Shown: positions 7,233 through 14,413 of the stretch, one piece after another
Position numbering within the stretch: the stretch's first letter is position 1
Layout of the letters: each line of letters starts with the position of its first letter
DNA from: an uncultured Bacteroidota bacterium
GTDB lineage: Bacteria; Bacteroidota; Bacteroidia; Chitinophagales; Chitinophagaceae
Length of the DNA: 39,783 nucleotides
Direction: 5' to 3'
Assembly (NCBI GenBank): GCA_938008665.1
Contig: CALLKA010000080.1
Span: 1-39,783 of the forward strand
Notes under the pieces: model-generated
Databases searched by the model: none
The model's input: the letters and a program-made list of their open reading frames with translations, nothing else
What the model was told of the DNA's origin: nothing
Made by a program: the position numbers and the translations under genes

Positions 7233-10106
7233 ATGATGAAAAAAACATGCATTTTATTCTCTTTTATTTTCACTTTTTTCTGCTTATCTGCAATAGCACA
7301 AAAACAAACTATTAAAGGTTTGGTGACAGATAATAAAGGGACCGCTTTAGAAGGTGTTACTGTAAAAAACACTGGTTCAAAAGCCGTAACTAACACCAAT
7401 AAAAATGGCACATTTACTATTAATGCAAATAGTAATGATTTGATTACATTCAGTTATGTTGGTTTTGAAACTACAACAGTAAAATATACCAGTGGTGAAT
7501 TAAAAATTTCATTAGCACCTAGCACCAATGAATTACAAGATGTCATTTTAGTAGGTAGCAGAGGTCTTGGTCGTGTTAAAACCGAATCACCGGTGCCAGT
7601 TGACTTAATAAAAATATCAGAAGTAGGTTTGAATACTGCAAGAATGGATTTAACCTCCACATTAAATTTTGTGGCACCTTCATTTAACTATAATAAACAA
7701 TCAGGCGCGGATGGTGCTGATCACGTTGATATTGGAACATTAAGAGGTTTAGGGCCTGATCAAACCTTGGTATTAATCAATGGCAAACGCCGTCATAGCA
7801 CAGCTTTGGTTGGCTTGTTTGGAACCAGAGGTCGTGGTGGTTCAGGGGTGGATTTAAATGGTTTCCCTATGTCATCTGTTGATCGAATTGAAATTTTAAG
7901 AGATGGCGCATCCGCACAATATGGCTCTGATGCAATTGCCGGGGTAATGAATATTGTATTAAGAAAAAATACGGGTGAGTGGAATATTTCTACTGGACTT
8001 GCAGGATATTTTGATAAAAAATTCAACACTTACCAATTCAAAGACAATAAAGATTATTTAACACAAGCACCTATTGATGGTGTTACAAAATCAATATCTG
8101 CCAACAGAGGATTTAATTTAGGAAAAAAAGGAGGCTTCATTAATGTTTCATTTGATTTATTGGATCAAGGAAAAACTTTCCGTCAAGCAGCCTCTTCCGA
8201 TATTGCGGATAAAGATGGCTTACCTACCAATACTTGGAGACAAGGTTTTGGAGACGCCTCCATGAATTCCTATGGTACCCTATTTAATTTAGAATTACCC
8301 TTAGGTGATGATATTAAGTTTTATGCTTTTGGTAGCATGAATAATAAAAGTTCTGACGCCTACGCTTACACAAGAAATTGGTCTGCAAGACCCACCCGTT
8401 TCCCTATTGACAATAAAGGAAACTTAATTTTTGTACCTAATATTATGTTTACTTCAGGAGTGGGAGACACCAGCTACAATCCACATATTCAAGCAAATGT
8501 TCAAGATTTATCCATGGTTACAGGTTTTTCTAAAACAAGTAAAAATGGTTGGGATTGGGATTTCAGTAATTCGTTTGGAAATAATAATTTCCATTATTTT
8601 GGCCATGGCACTTTTAACGCATCCAATATTGGCAACATCACACAAACACATTTTGATGATGGTGGATTTAACTTCTTACAAAACACCACGAACTTGGATT
8701 TATCAAAGCAATTTGGGAAAGTGAATCAAGGTGGTGTTAAAGTTTCCTATGGTGCAGAACTTAGATTTGAAGAGTACAGTATTTTCAAAGGTGAAATAAA
8801 TTCCTATAAAGCATTTAGTAATACCTTAGGTTTGGAACAAGCACCAGGCGCACAAGGCTTCCCAGGTTTTAGCCCAGATGATGAAATAAAAGCCAATAGG
8901 ATAGTAACAGGATTGTATACCGATTTGGAATACACGCCAACAGAAGCATTATTAATTACGGGTGCAGTTAGGGCGGAAAATTATTCTGACTTTGGATCAG
9001 TCGCTACTTTTAAATCTTCTGCAAGATTAAAAGTGACCGACAATTTTAATTTAAGAGGCTCATTTAGTACTGGATACCGTGCGCCTTCCTTGCAACAAAA
9101 ATATTTTAGCAATACCCTTACTTCATTTTCTAATGGCGGATTGGTGCAATCAAGAATTGCACGTAATGACGATGCGATCAGCAAACTAGCAGGTATTCCT
9201 TCATTGAAACAAGAAACATCTACAAACATGAGCTTAGGTTTTTCTTGGAAACCTGCAAAAGGTTTAACCGTAACAGTAGATGGATATAATATTAAAATGA
9301 AAGATCGTGTGGTTTTATCTGGTTTGTTTAGCGCTGAAGATGCCTCACTTCCTACTGCCCTTACAAATAAATTAAATAGCATGGGCGTAGCCACTGCACA
9401 ATTTTTTGCAAATGCCGTGAATACAACTAATAGTGGTGTGGATTTTGTGATTGACTATCAAAAGAAAATTTCTAGCACTGAACGTATTAAAATATTATTG
9501 GTAGGTAATTTACAAAATATCAATATTGATAAAATTAATGTGCCTGCAGCTTTATCAAGCAATAAATTCAATACAGACCCATATTATACTAGCAGAGCAA
9601 GTTATTTTAGTAGCGAACTGCCAAGTACATTTTTTAATACAAGGGAAATATACTTCCTTAAAGCATCCGCACCTAAATCTAAATTCTCAGCAAGTTTCGA
9701 TTATACAAAAAATAAAATAAGCCTTGGGGTAAGATTTACCTACTTTGGAAATGTTGCATTGACAGGATTTGGTGATCCTGATTACGATGGAATTTATCCT
9801 ATGGTGCCAGTTGACGACCAAAAGACTGCTACTAATACAGTTAATTTTAATAACGGCACTTATGTCCCAGAAATTTTTAATTATAAAGGTAAACTAACAA
9901 CTGACCTTTATGCTAATGCACAATTATCTAAAAAGGTATCTCTTGTGATTGGCGCAGACAATATCTTTAATATACATCCTGACTTCGCTGTAAACCCACA
10001 AGCGAAATGGTATGCCGGCGATAATGAAACCGGCGGTCCTTGGGATGGCGTTCAAATGGGCTACAATGGTTTAAGAATATTCAGCAAACTAGTTTTTAAA
10101 TTTTAA
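7233..10106 (+). CDS. TonB-dependent outer-membrane receptor
   Basis: The 957-residue protein has a signal peptide (about 1-22, ending S-A-I-A-Q), a carboxypeptidase-regulatory-like beta domain (about 25-100), then a plug domain. The plug contains L-R-G-L-G-P-D-Q-T-L-V-L-I-N-G-K-R-R and V-D-R-I-E-I-L-R-D-G-A-S-A-Q-Y-G-S-D-A-I-A-G-V, both standard plug segments. A long barrel follows and ends in aromatic F-K-F. It imports a ligand across the outer membrane with energy from TonB-ExbBD. The ligand is unknown. No SusD-like partner follows, so it is not an obvious polysaccharide-utilisation pair. Two adjacent ATGs (7233, 7236) are possible starts. A strong terminator follows at 10128-10160, so it is probably monocistronic. 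Confidence 0.93.
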   Translation: MMKKTCILFSFIFTFFCLSAIAQKQTIKGLVTDNKGTALEGVTVKNTGSKAVTNTNKNGTFTINANSNDLITFSYVGFETTTVKYTSGELKISLAPSTNELQDVILVGSRGLGRVKTESPVPVDLIKISEVGLNTARMDLTSTLNFVAPSFNYNKQSGADGADHVDIGTLRGLGPDQTLVLINGKRRHSTALVGLFGTRGRGGSGVDLNGFPMSSVDRIEILRDGASAQYGSDAIAGVMNIVLRKNTGEWNISTGLAGYFDKKFNTYQFKDNKDYLTQAPIDGVTKSISANRGFNLGKKGGFINVSFDLLDQGKTFRQAASSDIADKDGLPTNTWRQGFGDASMNSYGTLFNLELPLGDDIKFYAFGSMNNKSSDAYAYTRNWSARPTRFPIDNKGNLIFVPNIMFTSGVGDTSYNPHIQANVQDLSMVTGFSKTSKNGWDWDFSNSFGNNNFHYFGHGTFNASNIGNITQTHFDDGGFNFLQNTTNLDLSKQFGKVNQGGVKVSYGAELRFEEYSIFKGEINSYKAFSNTLGLEQAPGAQGFPGFSPDDEIKANRIVTGLYTDLEYTPTEALLITGAVRAENYSDFGSVATFKSSARLKVTDNFNLRGSFSTGYRAPSLQQKYFSNTLTSFSNGGLVQSRIARNDDAISKLAGIPSLKQETSTNMSLGFSWKPAKGLTVTVDGYNIKMKDRVVLSGLFSAEDASLPTALTNKLNSMGVATAQFFANAVNTTNSGVDFVIDYQKKISSTERIKILLVGNLQNINIDKINVPAALSSNKFNTDPYYTSRASYFSSELPSTFFNTREIYFLKASAPKSKFSASFDYTKNKISLGVRFTYFGNVALTGFGDPDYDGIYPMVPVDDQKTATNTVNFNNGTYVPEIFNYKGKLTTDLYANAQLSKKVSLVIGADNIFNIHPDFAVNPQAKWYAGDNETGGPWDGVQMGYNGLRIFSKLVFKF

Positions 10107-10127
10107 TACTATAAATTAAATAACTTT

Positions 10128-10160
10128 AAAGCCTTCTCGTTAACGCGGGAAGGCTTTTTA
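10128..10160 (+). terminator. Rho-independent terminator after the TonB receptor gene
   Basis: AAAGCCTTC at 10128-10136 pairs with GAAGGCTTT at 10149-10157. The stem continues inward through T-G, C-G and G-C pairs to a TTAACG loop (10140-10145). A run of T follows on the plus strand (10155-10159). Confidence 0.88.
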
Positions 10161-10189
10161 ATGACAAAAAATATTAATTGATATTATTC

Positions 10190-10266
10190 AAATACAAAAT
10201 ACCTTTTTCTGTGCTCTCAGATCGCTTCGCTCACAATGTTCGCCACGAAAAAGTATTATTGTATTT
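10190..10266. repeat. Imperfect palindromic intergenic element with GC-richer loop
   Basis: The 20-base arms at 10190-10209 and 10247-10266 are near-complementary, with one single-base bulge on each side. They enclose a 37-base loop that is visibly richer in G and C than its surroundings. The loop carries a smaller GCTTCGC-containing segment. It lies after the receptor gene's terminator and before the SAM hydrolase gene. It could be a REP- or MITE-like remnant or a leader RNA hairpin. Only one copy was noticed in this window. Confidence 0.45.
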
Positions 10267-10292
10267 TAATCTTAAGACTGAAAATAACTTAA

Positions 10293-11198
10293 ATGAAAAA
10301 AATATTGACCACAGGGATCCTTCTTTTAGTAACTGCCATAACCGCATTGGCGCAAAATGGCATTGTGGTTTTTCAAACCGACTTTGGCACGAAGGATGGT
10401 GCAGTGTCTGCAATGAAAGGCGTGGCGAGTAATGTAGATGCTAGTTTAAAATTATATGACCTCACCCATGATATTCCTGCTTATAATATTTGGGAAGCTG
10501 CTTATCGCTTAGACCAAACCGTGATATACTGGCCGGCCGGAACTGTGTTTGTTTCTGTGGTTGATCCTGGCGTTGGCACCACAAGAAAATCGGTCGTGGT
10601 CAAAACAAAATCCGGTCACTATATTGTTACACCAGATAATGGCACCCTTACTTTAATTGCACAATCACTCGGCATTGATTCCATTCGTGAAATTGATGAA
10701 GTAAACAACCGACGAAAAAATTCGGGCGCTTCTTATACTTTTCATGGACGAGACGTATATGCTTATACGGCTGCAAGATTAGCGGCTAAAAAAATAAGTT
10801 TTGCACAAGTGGGTGCCATTGTAAATACACCTGTTGTATCCATTGCTTTTCAAAAAGCATCCTTACAAGACAATCAATTAAAAGGAACTATTGCTATTTT
10901 AGATATTCAGTACGGAAATATTTGGACCAATATTCATCAAGATTATTGGAAAGCATTTCAAAAAATTACCCATAAAAAAAATGAGTTAATCGTTGAAATT
11001 TATCACCAACAAAAACAAGTATACAAAGGCAATATGCCTTTTGAAAATACTTTTGGGGCCGTAGCCGTTGGAAAACCACTCGCCTATTTAAATAGTTTAA
11101 TGAACCTATCCATTGCCTTAAACCAAGGTAGTTTTGCCCAACAATTCAAAGTTCAGGCGGGTAACGATTGGACCCTGACCCTGACTTGGGCCCAATAG
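10293..11198 (+). CDS. SAM hydroxide adenosyltransferase (DUF62) with signal peptide
   Basis: The 301-residue protein belongs to the SAM hydrolase/fluorinase/chlorinase family (DUF62). It has T-D-F-G at 29-32 (SAM ribose site), V-V-D91-P-G-V-G-T-T-R98, and F-H151-G-R-D. Asp-Arg-His at this spacing is the triad of the SAM hydrolases (SAM plus water to adenosine plus methionine), not of the halogenases. Residues 1-21 look like a Sec signal peptide (K-K, hydrophobic core, then A-L-A-Q). Family members usually act in the cytosol, where SAM is made, so export is odd. The C-terminal beta-barrel domain runs from about residue 185. It stands alone between a terminated receptor gene and umuD. The physiological role is unknown. 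Confidence 0.88.
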   Translation: MKKILTTGILLLVTAITALAQNGIVVFQTDFGTKDGAVSAMKGVASNVDASLKLYDLTHDIPAYNIWEAAYRLDQTVIYWPAGTVFVSVVDPGVGTTRKSVVVKTKSGHYIVTPDNGTLTLIAQSLGIDSIREIDEVNNRRKNSGASYTFHGRDVYAYTAARLAAKKISFAQVGAIVNTPVVSIAFQKASLQDNQLKGTIAILDIQYGNIWTNIHQDYWKAFQKITHKKNELIVEIYHQQKQVYKGNMPFENTFGAVAVGKPLAYLNSLMNLSIALNQGSFAQQFKVQAGNDWTLTLTWAQ

Positions 11199-11271
11199 GC
11201 TTGAAATTACCTGACGCCCAGCAAAAAGGTATAAATACTTTAAAAAAAGGGTACAAATTAATGTACTAAAT

Positions 11272-11286
11272 ACTAAATTATTTAGT
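11272..11286. promoter_or_regulatory. Palindrome upstream of umuD, candidate operator
   Basis: ACTAAATTATTTAGT is a perfect odd palindrome (7-1-7), preceded at 11265-11271 by another copy of the left half-site ACTAAAT. It ends 25 bases before the umuD ATG and just upstream of a -7-like TAATATTG (11287-11294). A second inverted pair, TACA...TGTA, spans 11252-11265. The position suits a repressor site controlling a damage-inducible umuDC unit. The binding protein is unknown, and the site does not match the E. coli LexA box. Confidence 0.45.
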
Positions 11287-11311
11287 TAATATTGCTAATA
11301 ATTTTAGTTTT

Positions 11312-11755
11312 ATGTCATTTATAGATACAGATCCCAATGAAGGGATGGCCACTCAGCAGATTAATAAAAAATTCCAATCTGCTCAAATTATACAAGCCAA
11401 TGCCACCGGATTTGGGGCAGCTTCCGACGATTTTATGGAAAGAGGCATTGACCTCAACGAGCAACTCATTCGAAACAAACCCGCTACTTTTTTCTTTCGC
11501 GTAAATAGTGATGCAATGTTAGGTGCGGGTATTCATGTGGGTGATATTTTAATTGTCGACCGCAGCCTTACGCCAAGTTCAGGCAAAGTTGTCGTGGCTG
11601 TTTTAAATGGTGAATTTTTAGTGCGCCGTTTACATATTCAAGAACATAGTATCAGTTTAGTTCCTGAAAATAAAAGATACGGTACTATTCAAGTAGCGCA
11701 ATTGGAACAATACAGCACTTGGGGTGTAGTGAGTTTCGTAATACATAGTTTATAA
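11312..11755 (+). CDS. umuD: UmuD-like S24 protein lacking the Ser-Lys catalytic dyad
   Basis: The 147-residue protein aligns along its length with UmuD, the partner of polymerase V. The cleavage-site region reads A-T32-G33-F (Cys24-Gly25 in E. coli), followed by the conserved R-G-I-D-L-N-E-Q-L-I segment and G-D-I-L-I-V-D-R. In E. coli UmuD the nucleophile is Ser60 in G-D-S-M and the base is Lys97 in F-T-V-K. Here these read S-D-A68-M and F-L-V-R105, so both dyad residues are replaced. I checked the codons (gca and cgc). It should be unable to cleave itself. It lies 36 bases upstream of umuC on the same strand, and a small hairpin sits between them. A palindrome upstream may be its operator. 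Confidence 0.85.
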   Translation: MSFIDTDPNEGMATQQINKKFQSAQIIQANATGFGAASDDFMERGIDLNEQLIRNKPATFFFRVNSDAMLGAGIHVGDILIVDRSLTPSSGKVVVAVLNGEFLVRRLHIQEHSISLVPENKRYGTIQVAQLEQYSTWGVVSFVIHSL

Positions 11756-11758
11756 AAA

Positions 11759-11777
11759 ATCACCTACCTAAGGTGAT
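11759..11777 (+). other. Short hairpin between umuD and umuC
   Basis: ATCACCT (11759-11765) and AGGTGAT (11771-11777) form a 7-bp stem with a 5-base loop. It ends 14 bases before the umuC start codon. On the plus strand it is followed by A, not T, so it is not a terminator for umuDC. It could influence umuC translation. Confidence 0.3.
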
Positions 11778-11791
11778 AAAAAAATAATTCC

Positions 11792-13078
11792 GTGCAAGCC
11801 ATTGTAGATTGTAATAGTTTTTATTGCGCTTGTGAGCGACTGTTTCAGCCGCAACTGCAACACGCACCCGTTGTTGTATTAAGCAACAATGATGGATGTA
11901 TTGTATCCAGGTCCGACGAAGCAAAACAATTGGGCATCAACATGGCCATCCCCTATTTTCAAGCAAAGGAATTGATTGAAAAAAATAAAGTACATGCCTT
12001 CTCCTCCAACTATCACTTATACGGAGACCTTAGCTGGCGGGTGATGGAAAGCATGCGACAGCTAGTGCCACCGGGTTGTGTGGAAGTGTACTCCGTTGAT
12101 GAAGCCTTTATTAATTTAGATCATATCGCTTCCGATCAACTACAAGATTATTGTGTTTCATTAAAAAAGAAAATAGAAAAATGGACAGGCATATCCGTAT
12201 CCATTGGCGTAGGCCCTAATAAAGTATTAAGTAAAGTAGCGAATCGATTGGCTAAAAAAAGTAAATTACTCACTGGTTGTGTGGTCATATTAAATGACAC
12301 AAAAAAAATACAAGCCGCTTTACAAAATACGCCCATCGATGATGTTTGGGGGATTGGATATAGCTATAGTGAAAAATTAAAAACCTATGGCATCAATACC
12401 GCTTACGCACTTAGCATTAAGGACCTCAGTTGGGGTAAACGATTTTTAGGCGGCGTACCAGGGATGAAATTAATTAGAGAATTAAAAGGAATGCATAGCC
12501 ATGATATGCAAGCACCCAGAACCAGTAAAAAAATGATTGCCACTACGCGTATGTTTGGACGCACTGTTTCCGAATGGCAAGAAATTGAAGAAGCCTTAGC
12601 GACCTATGCAACGCGTACCGCGGAAAAATTACGCCGACAACACAGTGCCGCTTATGGCGTATCCGTTTTTTTATTAAAAAAAACACCGCCTCAAACGGAC
12701 ATCTCCCATTACCATCACGGACGGCAAGTGAGCGGGTATGTTAAACTAGACAATCCTAGTAATCTAACTCCGGACATCATTAAAGCGGTGGTCGCCCTAG
12801 GAAAAAGCTTGTTTGAACAAGGGGAATTATATAAAAAAGCAGGCGTCATTTTAAGTGACTTTGTACCCGATAATGCATTGCAGACCAACTTGTTTGTGGC
12901 ATCTAGGGACCAAAATCGTAAAAAACTAATGAATGTAATAGATAATATGAATGCTGCATTTAGGGACGACATCCTCAAATTTGCAACCAGTGGCACCCAA
13001 AAAAACTGGAAAATGCGCAGCGAAAGGCGAAGCAAACGCTATACTACCCGATGGGACGAACTATGTTTGGTAAGATAA
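11792..13078 (+). CDS. umuC: Y-family DNA polymerase V catalytic subunit
   Basis: UmuC copies past DNA lesions with low fidelity when joined to processed UmuD. The 428-residue length is normal. Catalytic acidic residues are D6 (in I-V-D-C-N-S-F-Y) and D103-E104 (in Y-S-V-D-E-A-F). The little-finger region ends in a family-typical R-Y-T-T-R-W-D-E-L tail. Q-T-N-L-F near residue 365 fits the beta-clamp binding motif. The start is GTG at 11792, immediately before V/M-Q-A-I-V-D. No upstream ATG in frame fits the family N-terminus. It follows umuD by 36 bases. Confidence 0.94.
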   Translation: MQAIVDCNSFYCACERLFQPQLQHAPVVVLSNNDGCIVSRSDEAKQLGINMAIPYFQAKELIEKNKVHAFSSNYHLYGDLSWRVMESMRQLVPPGCVEVYSVDEAFINLDHIASDQLQDYCVSLKKKIEKWTGISVSIGVGPNKVLSKVANRLAKKSKLLTGCVVILNDTKKIQAALQNTPIDDVWGIGYSYSEKLKTYGINTAYALSIKDLSWGKRFLGGVPGMKLIRELKGMHSHDMQAPRTSKKMIATTRMFGRTVSEWQEIEEALATYATRTAEKLRRQHSAAYGVSVFLLKKTPPQTDISHYHHGRQVSGYVKLDNPSNLTPDIIKAVVALGKSLFEQGELYKKAGVILSDFVPDNALQTNLFVASRDQNRKKLMNVIDNMNAAFRDDILKFATSGTQKNWKMRSERRSKRYTTRWDELCLVR

Positions 13079-13133
13079 ATGGGAATAGTGGAAAACCATT
13101 GCTTAAAAATTCGTAAAAATGATAATGCTTCTG

Positions 13134-13141
13134 TATTTTTG
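13134..13141 (+). promoter_or_regulatory. -7 promoter box (TAnnTTTG) of the half-carB gene
   Basis: TATTTTTG matches TAnnTTTG perfectly. TTCG at 13110-13113 lies 20 bases upstream and is close to the -33 consensus TTTG. The box ends 15 bases before the ATG at 13157. It indicates that the downstream gene has its own promoter and that 13157 is the real start. Confidence 0.65.
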
Positions 13142-13156
13142 CCCAATTTCATACAT

Positions 13157-14350
13157 ATGAGCAACACCCTGCAATCCAACGAGTCCATTCGCTCTTCCAG
13201 AAAAAAAATTATTGTATTAGGCAGTGGCCCCAATCGTATTGGACAGGGCATCGAATTTGATTACTGCTGTGTTCATGGATTATTGGCCGTAAAAGAAGCT
13301 GGCTATGAAGCCATCATGGTGAATTGCAATCCTGAAACTGTTTCTACCGATTTTGACATGGCAGATAAATTATATTTTGAGCCTGTGTTTTGGGAACATC
13401 TTTGGGAGATTATTGAATTAGAACAACCAGAAGGTGTGATCGTACAATTAGGCGGACAAACTGCATTGAAATTAGCAAAACGATTAACGGAAAGAGGAAT
13501 TAAAATTATAGGAACTTCATTTGATAGTTTAGATATCGCAGAAGATCGCGGACGCTTTAGTGATTTATTAAAAGAATTAAAAATTCCTTACCCTGATTAC
13601 GGAACTGCATACACTGCAGAGGAAGCCGTTGAAGTGGCGAACCAAGTTGGCTACCCGGTTTTAGTAAGACCAAGCTATGTAATTGGCGGACAAAGAATGC
13701 GAATTGTTATTAATGATGCCGAAGTGGAAACAGCGGTGGTCAGTATCTTAAAACATATTCCAGATAATAAAATATTAATTGATCATTTTTTAGATCGTTG
13801 CCAGGAAGCTGAAGTAGATGCTATTTTTGATGGGGAAACTTTTCACGTGATGGGCGTAATGGAACACATTGAACCAGCGGGTATACATAGTGGCGATAGT
13901 AATGCAGTATTACCTGCATTTAACTTAACGCCATTGATCGTGGCTACCATGGAGTTTTATAGTGAAAAAATTGCGCGTGCTTTAAATATCAGAGGATTAA
14001 TAAATATTCAGTTTGCTATTAAGGATGATAAAGTGTTTGTCATTGAAGCTAATCCAAGAGCATCAAGAACAACGCCATTTATCGCGAAAGCATATCAAAT
14101 TCCATATTTAAATATTGCGACCAAAGTAATGTTGGGTGCTGCTAAATTAACCGACTTCGTCATGGAGAAAAAGCTAGACGGGTTTGCGATTAAAGAACCG
14201 GTATTTAGTTTTGATAAATTCCCTGGCGTGAACAAAGAATTAGGACCTGAAATGAAAAGTACAGGTGAGGCCATTCGATTTATAAAAGATTTACGCGATC
14301 CTTACTTCCGAAATTTATACAAGGAGCGTTCAATGAACTTATCCCGATAA
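13157..14350 (+). CDS. Carbamoyl-phosphate synthase large subunit, free-standing C-terminal half
   Basis: The 397-residue protein corresponds to the second synthetase half of CarB, the carbamate-to-carbamoyl-phosphate domain. It begins with a CarB-like segment and then L-G-S-G-P-N-R-I-G-Q-G-I-E-F-D-Y. It continues through N-P-E-T-V-S-T-D, the ATP-grasp segments R-P-S-Y-V-I-G-G-Q and E-A-N-P-R-A-S-R, and ends S-M-N-L-S-R. The C-terminus lacks the E. coli MGS-like allosteric domain, which is common in Bacteroidota CarB as I recall. The first half (about 550 residues) is absent: directly upstream is umuC. The frame is open to an ATG at 13079, but those 26 extra codons look non-coding and contain the promoter box. 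It may be a split carB whose other half lies elsewhere, or a duplicate with a new role. Confidence 0.88.
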   Translation: MSNTLQSNESIRSSRKKIIVLGSGPNRIGQGIEFDYCCVHGLLAVKEAGYEAIMVNCNPETVSTDFDMADKLYFEPVFWEHLWEIIELEQPEGVIVQLGGQTALKLAKRLTERGIKIIGTSFDSLDIAEDRGRFSDLLKELKIPYPDYGTAYTAEEAVEVANQVGYPVLVRPSYVIGGQRMRIVINDAEVETAVVSILKHIPDNKILIDHFLDRCQEAEVDAIFDGETFHVMGVMEHIEPAGIHSGDSNAVLPAFNLTPLIVATMEFYSEKIARALNIRGLINIQFAIKDDKVFVIEANPRASRTTPFIAKAYQIPYLNIATKVMLGAAKLTDFVMEKKLDGFAIKEPVFSFDKFPGVNKELGPEMKSTGEAIRFIKDLRDPYFRNLYKERSMNLSR

Positions 14351-14386
14351 TAAAATGACCCTTGCTAAAAGCTAAGGGTCATTTTA
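14351..14386. terminator. Bidirectional terminator between half-carB and M28 peptidase genes
   Basis: TAAAATGACCCTT (14351-14363) and AAGGGTCATTTTA (14374-14386) form a 13-bp perfect stem with a 10-base loop. A-rich and T-rich flanks on either side make it usable from both convergent genes. Confidence 0.88.
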
Positions 14387-14413
14387 TTTAATGTATATGT
14401 TTTTTCTTCAATT

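Noticed and set aside
7233..11198. TonB receptor plus SAM hydrolase as one uptake operon
   Set aside because: A strong terminator (10128-10160) and a 186-base gap separate them, so co-transcription is unlikely.
13079..13156. Start of half-carB at the ATG directly after the umuC stop
   Set aside because: The 26 codons are not CarB-like, and a perfect -7 box (13134-13141) lies within them.
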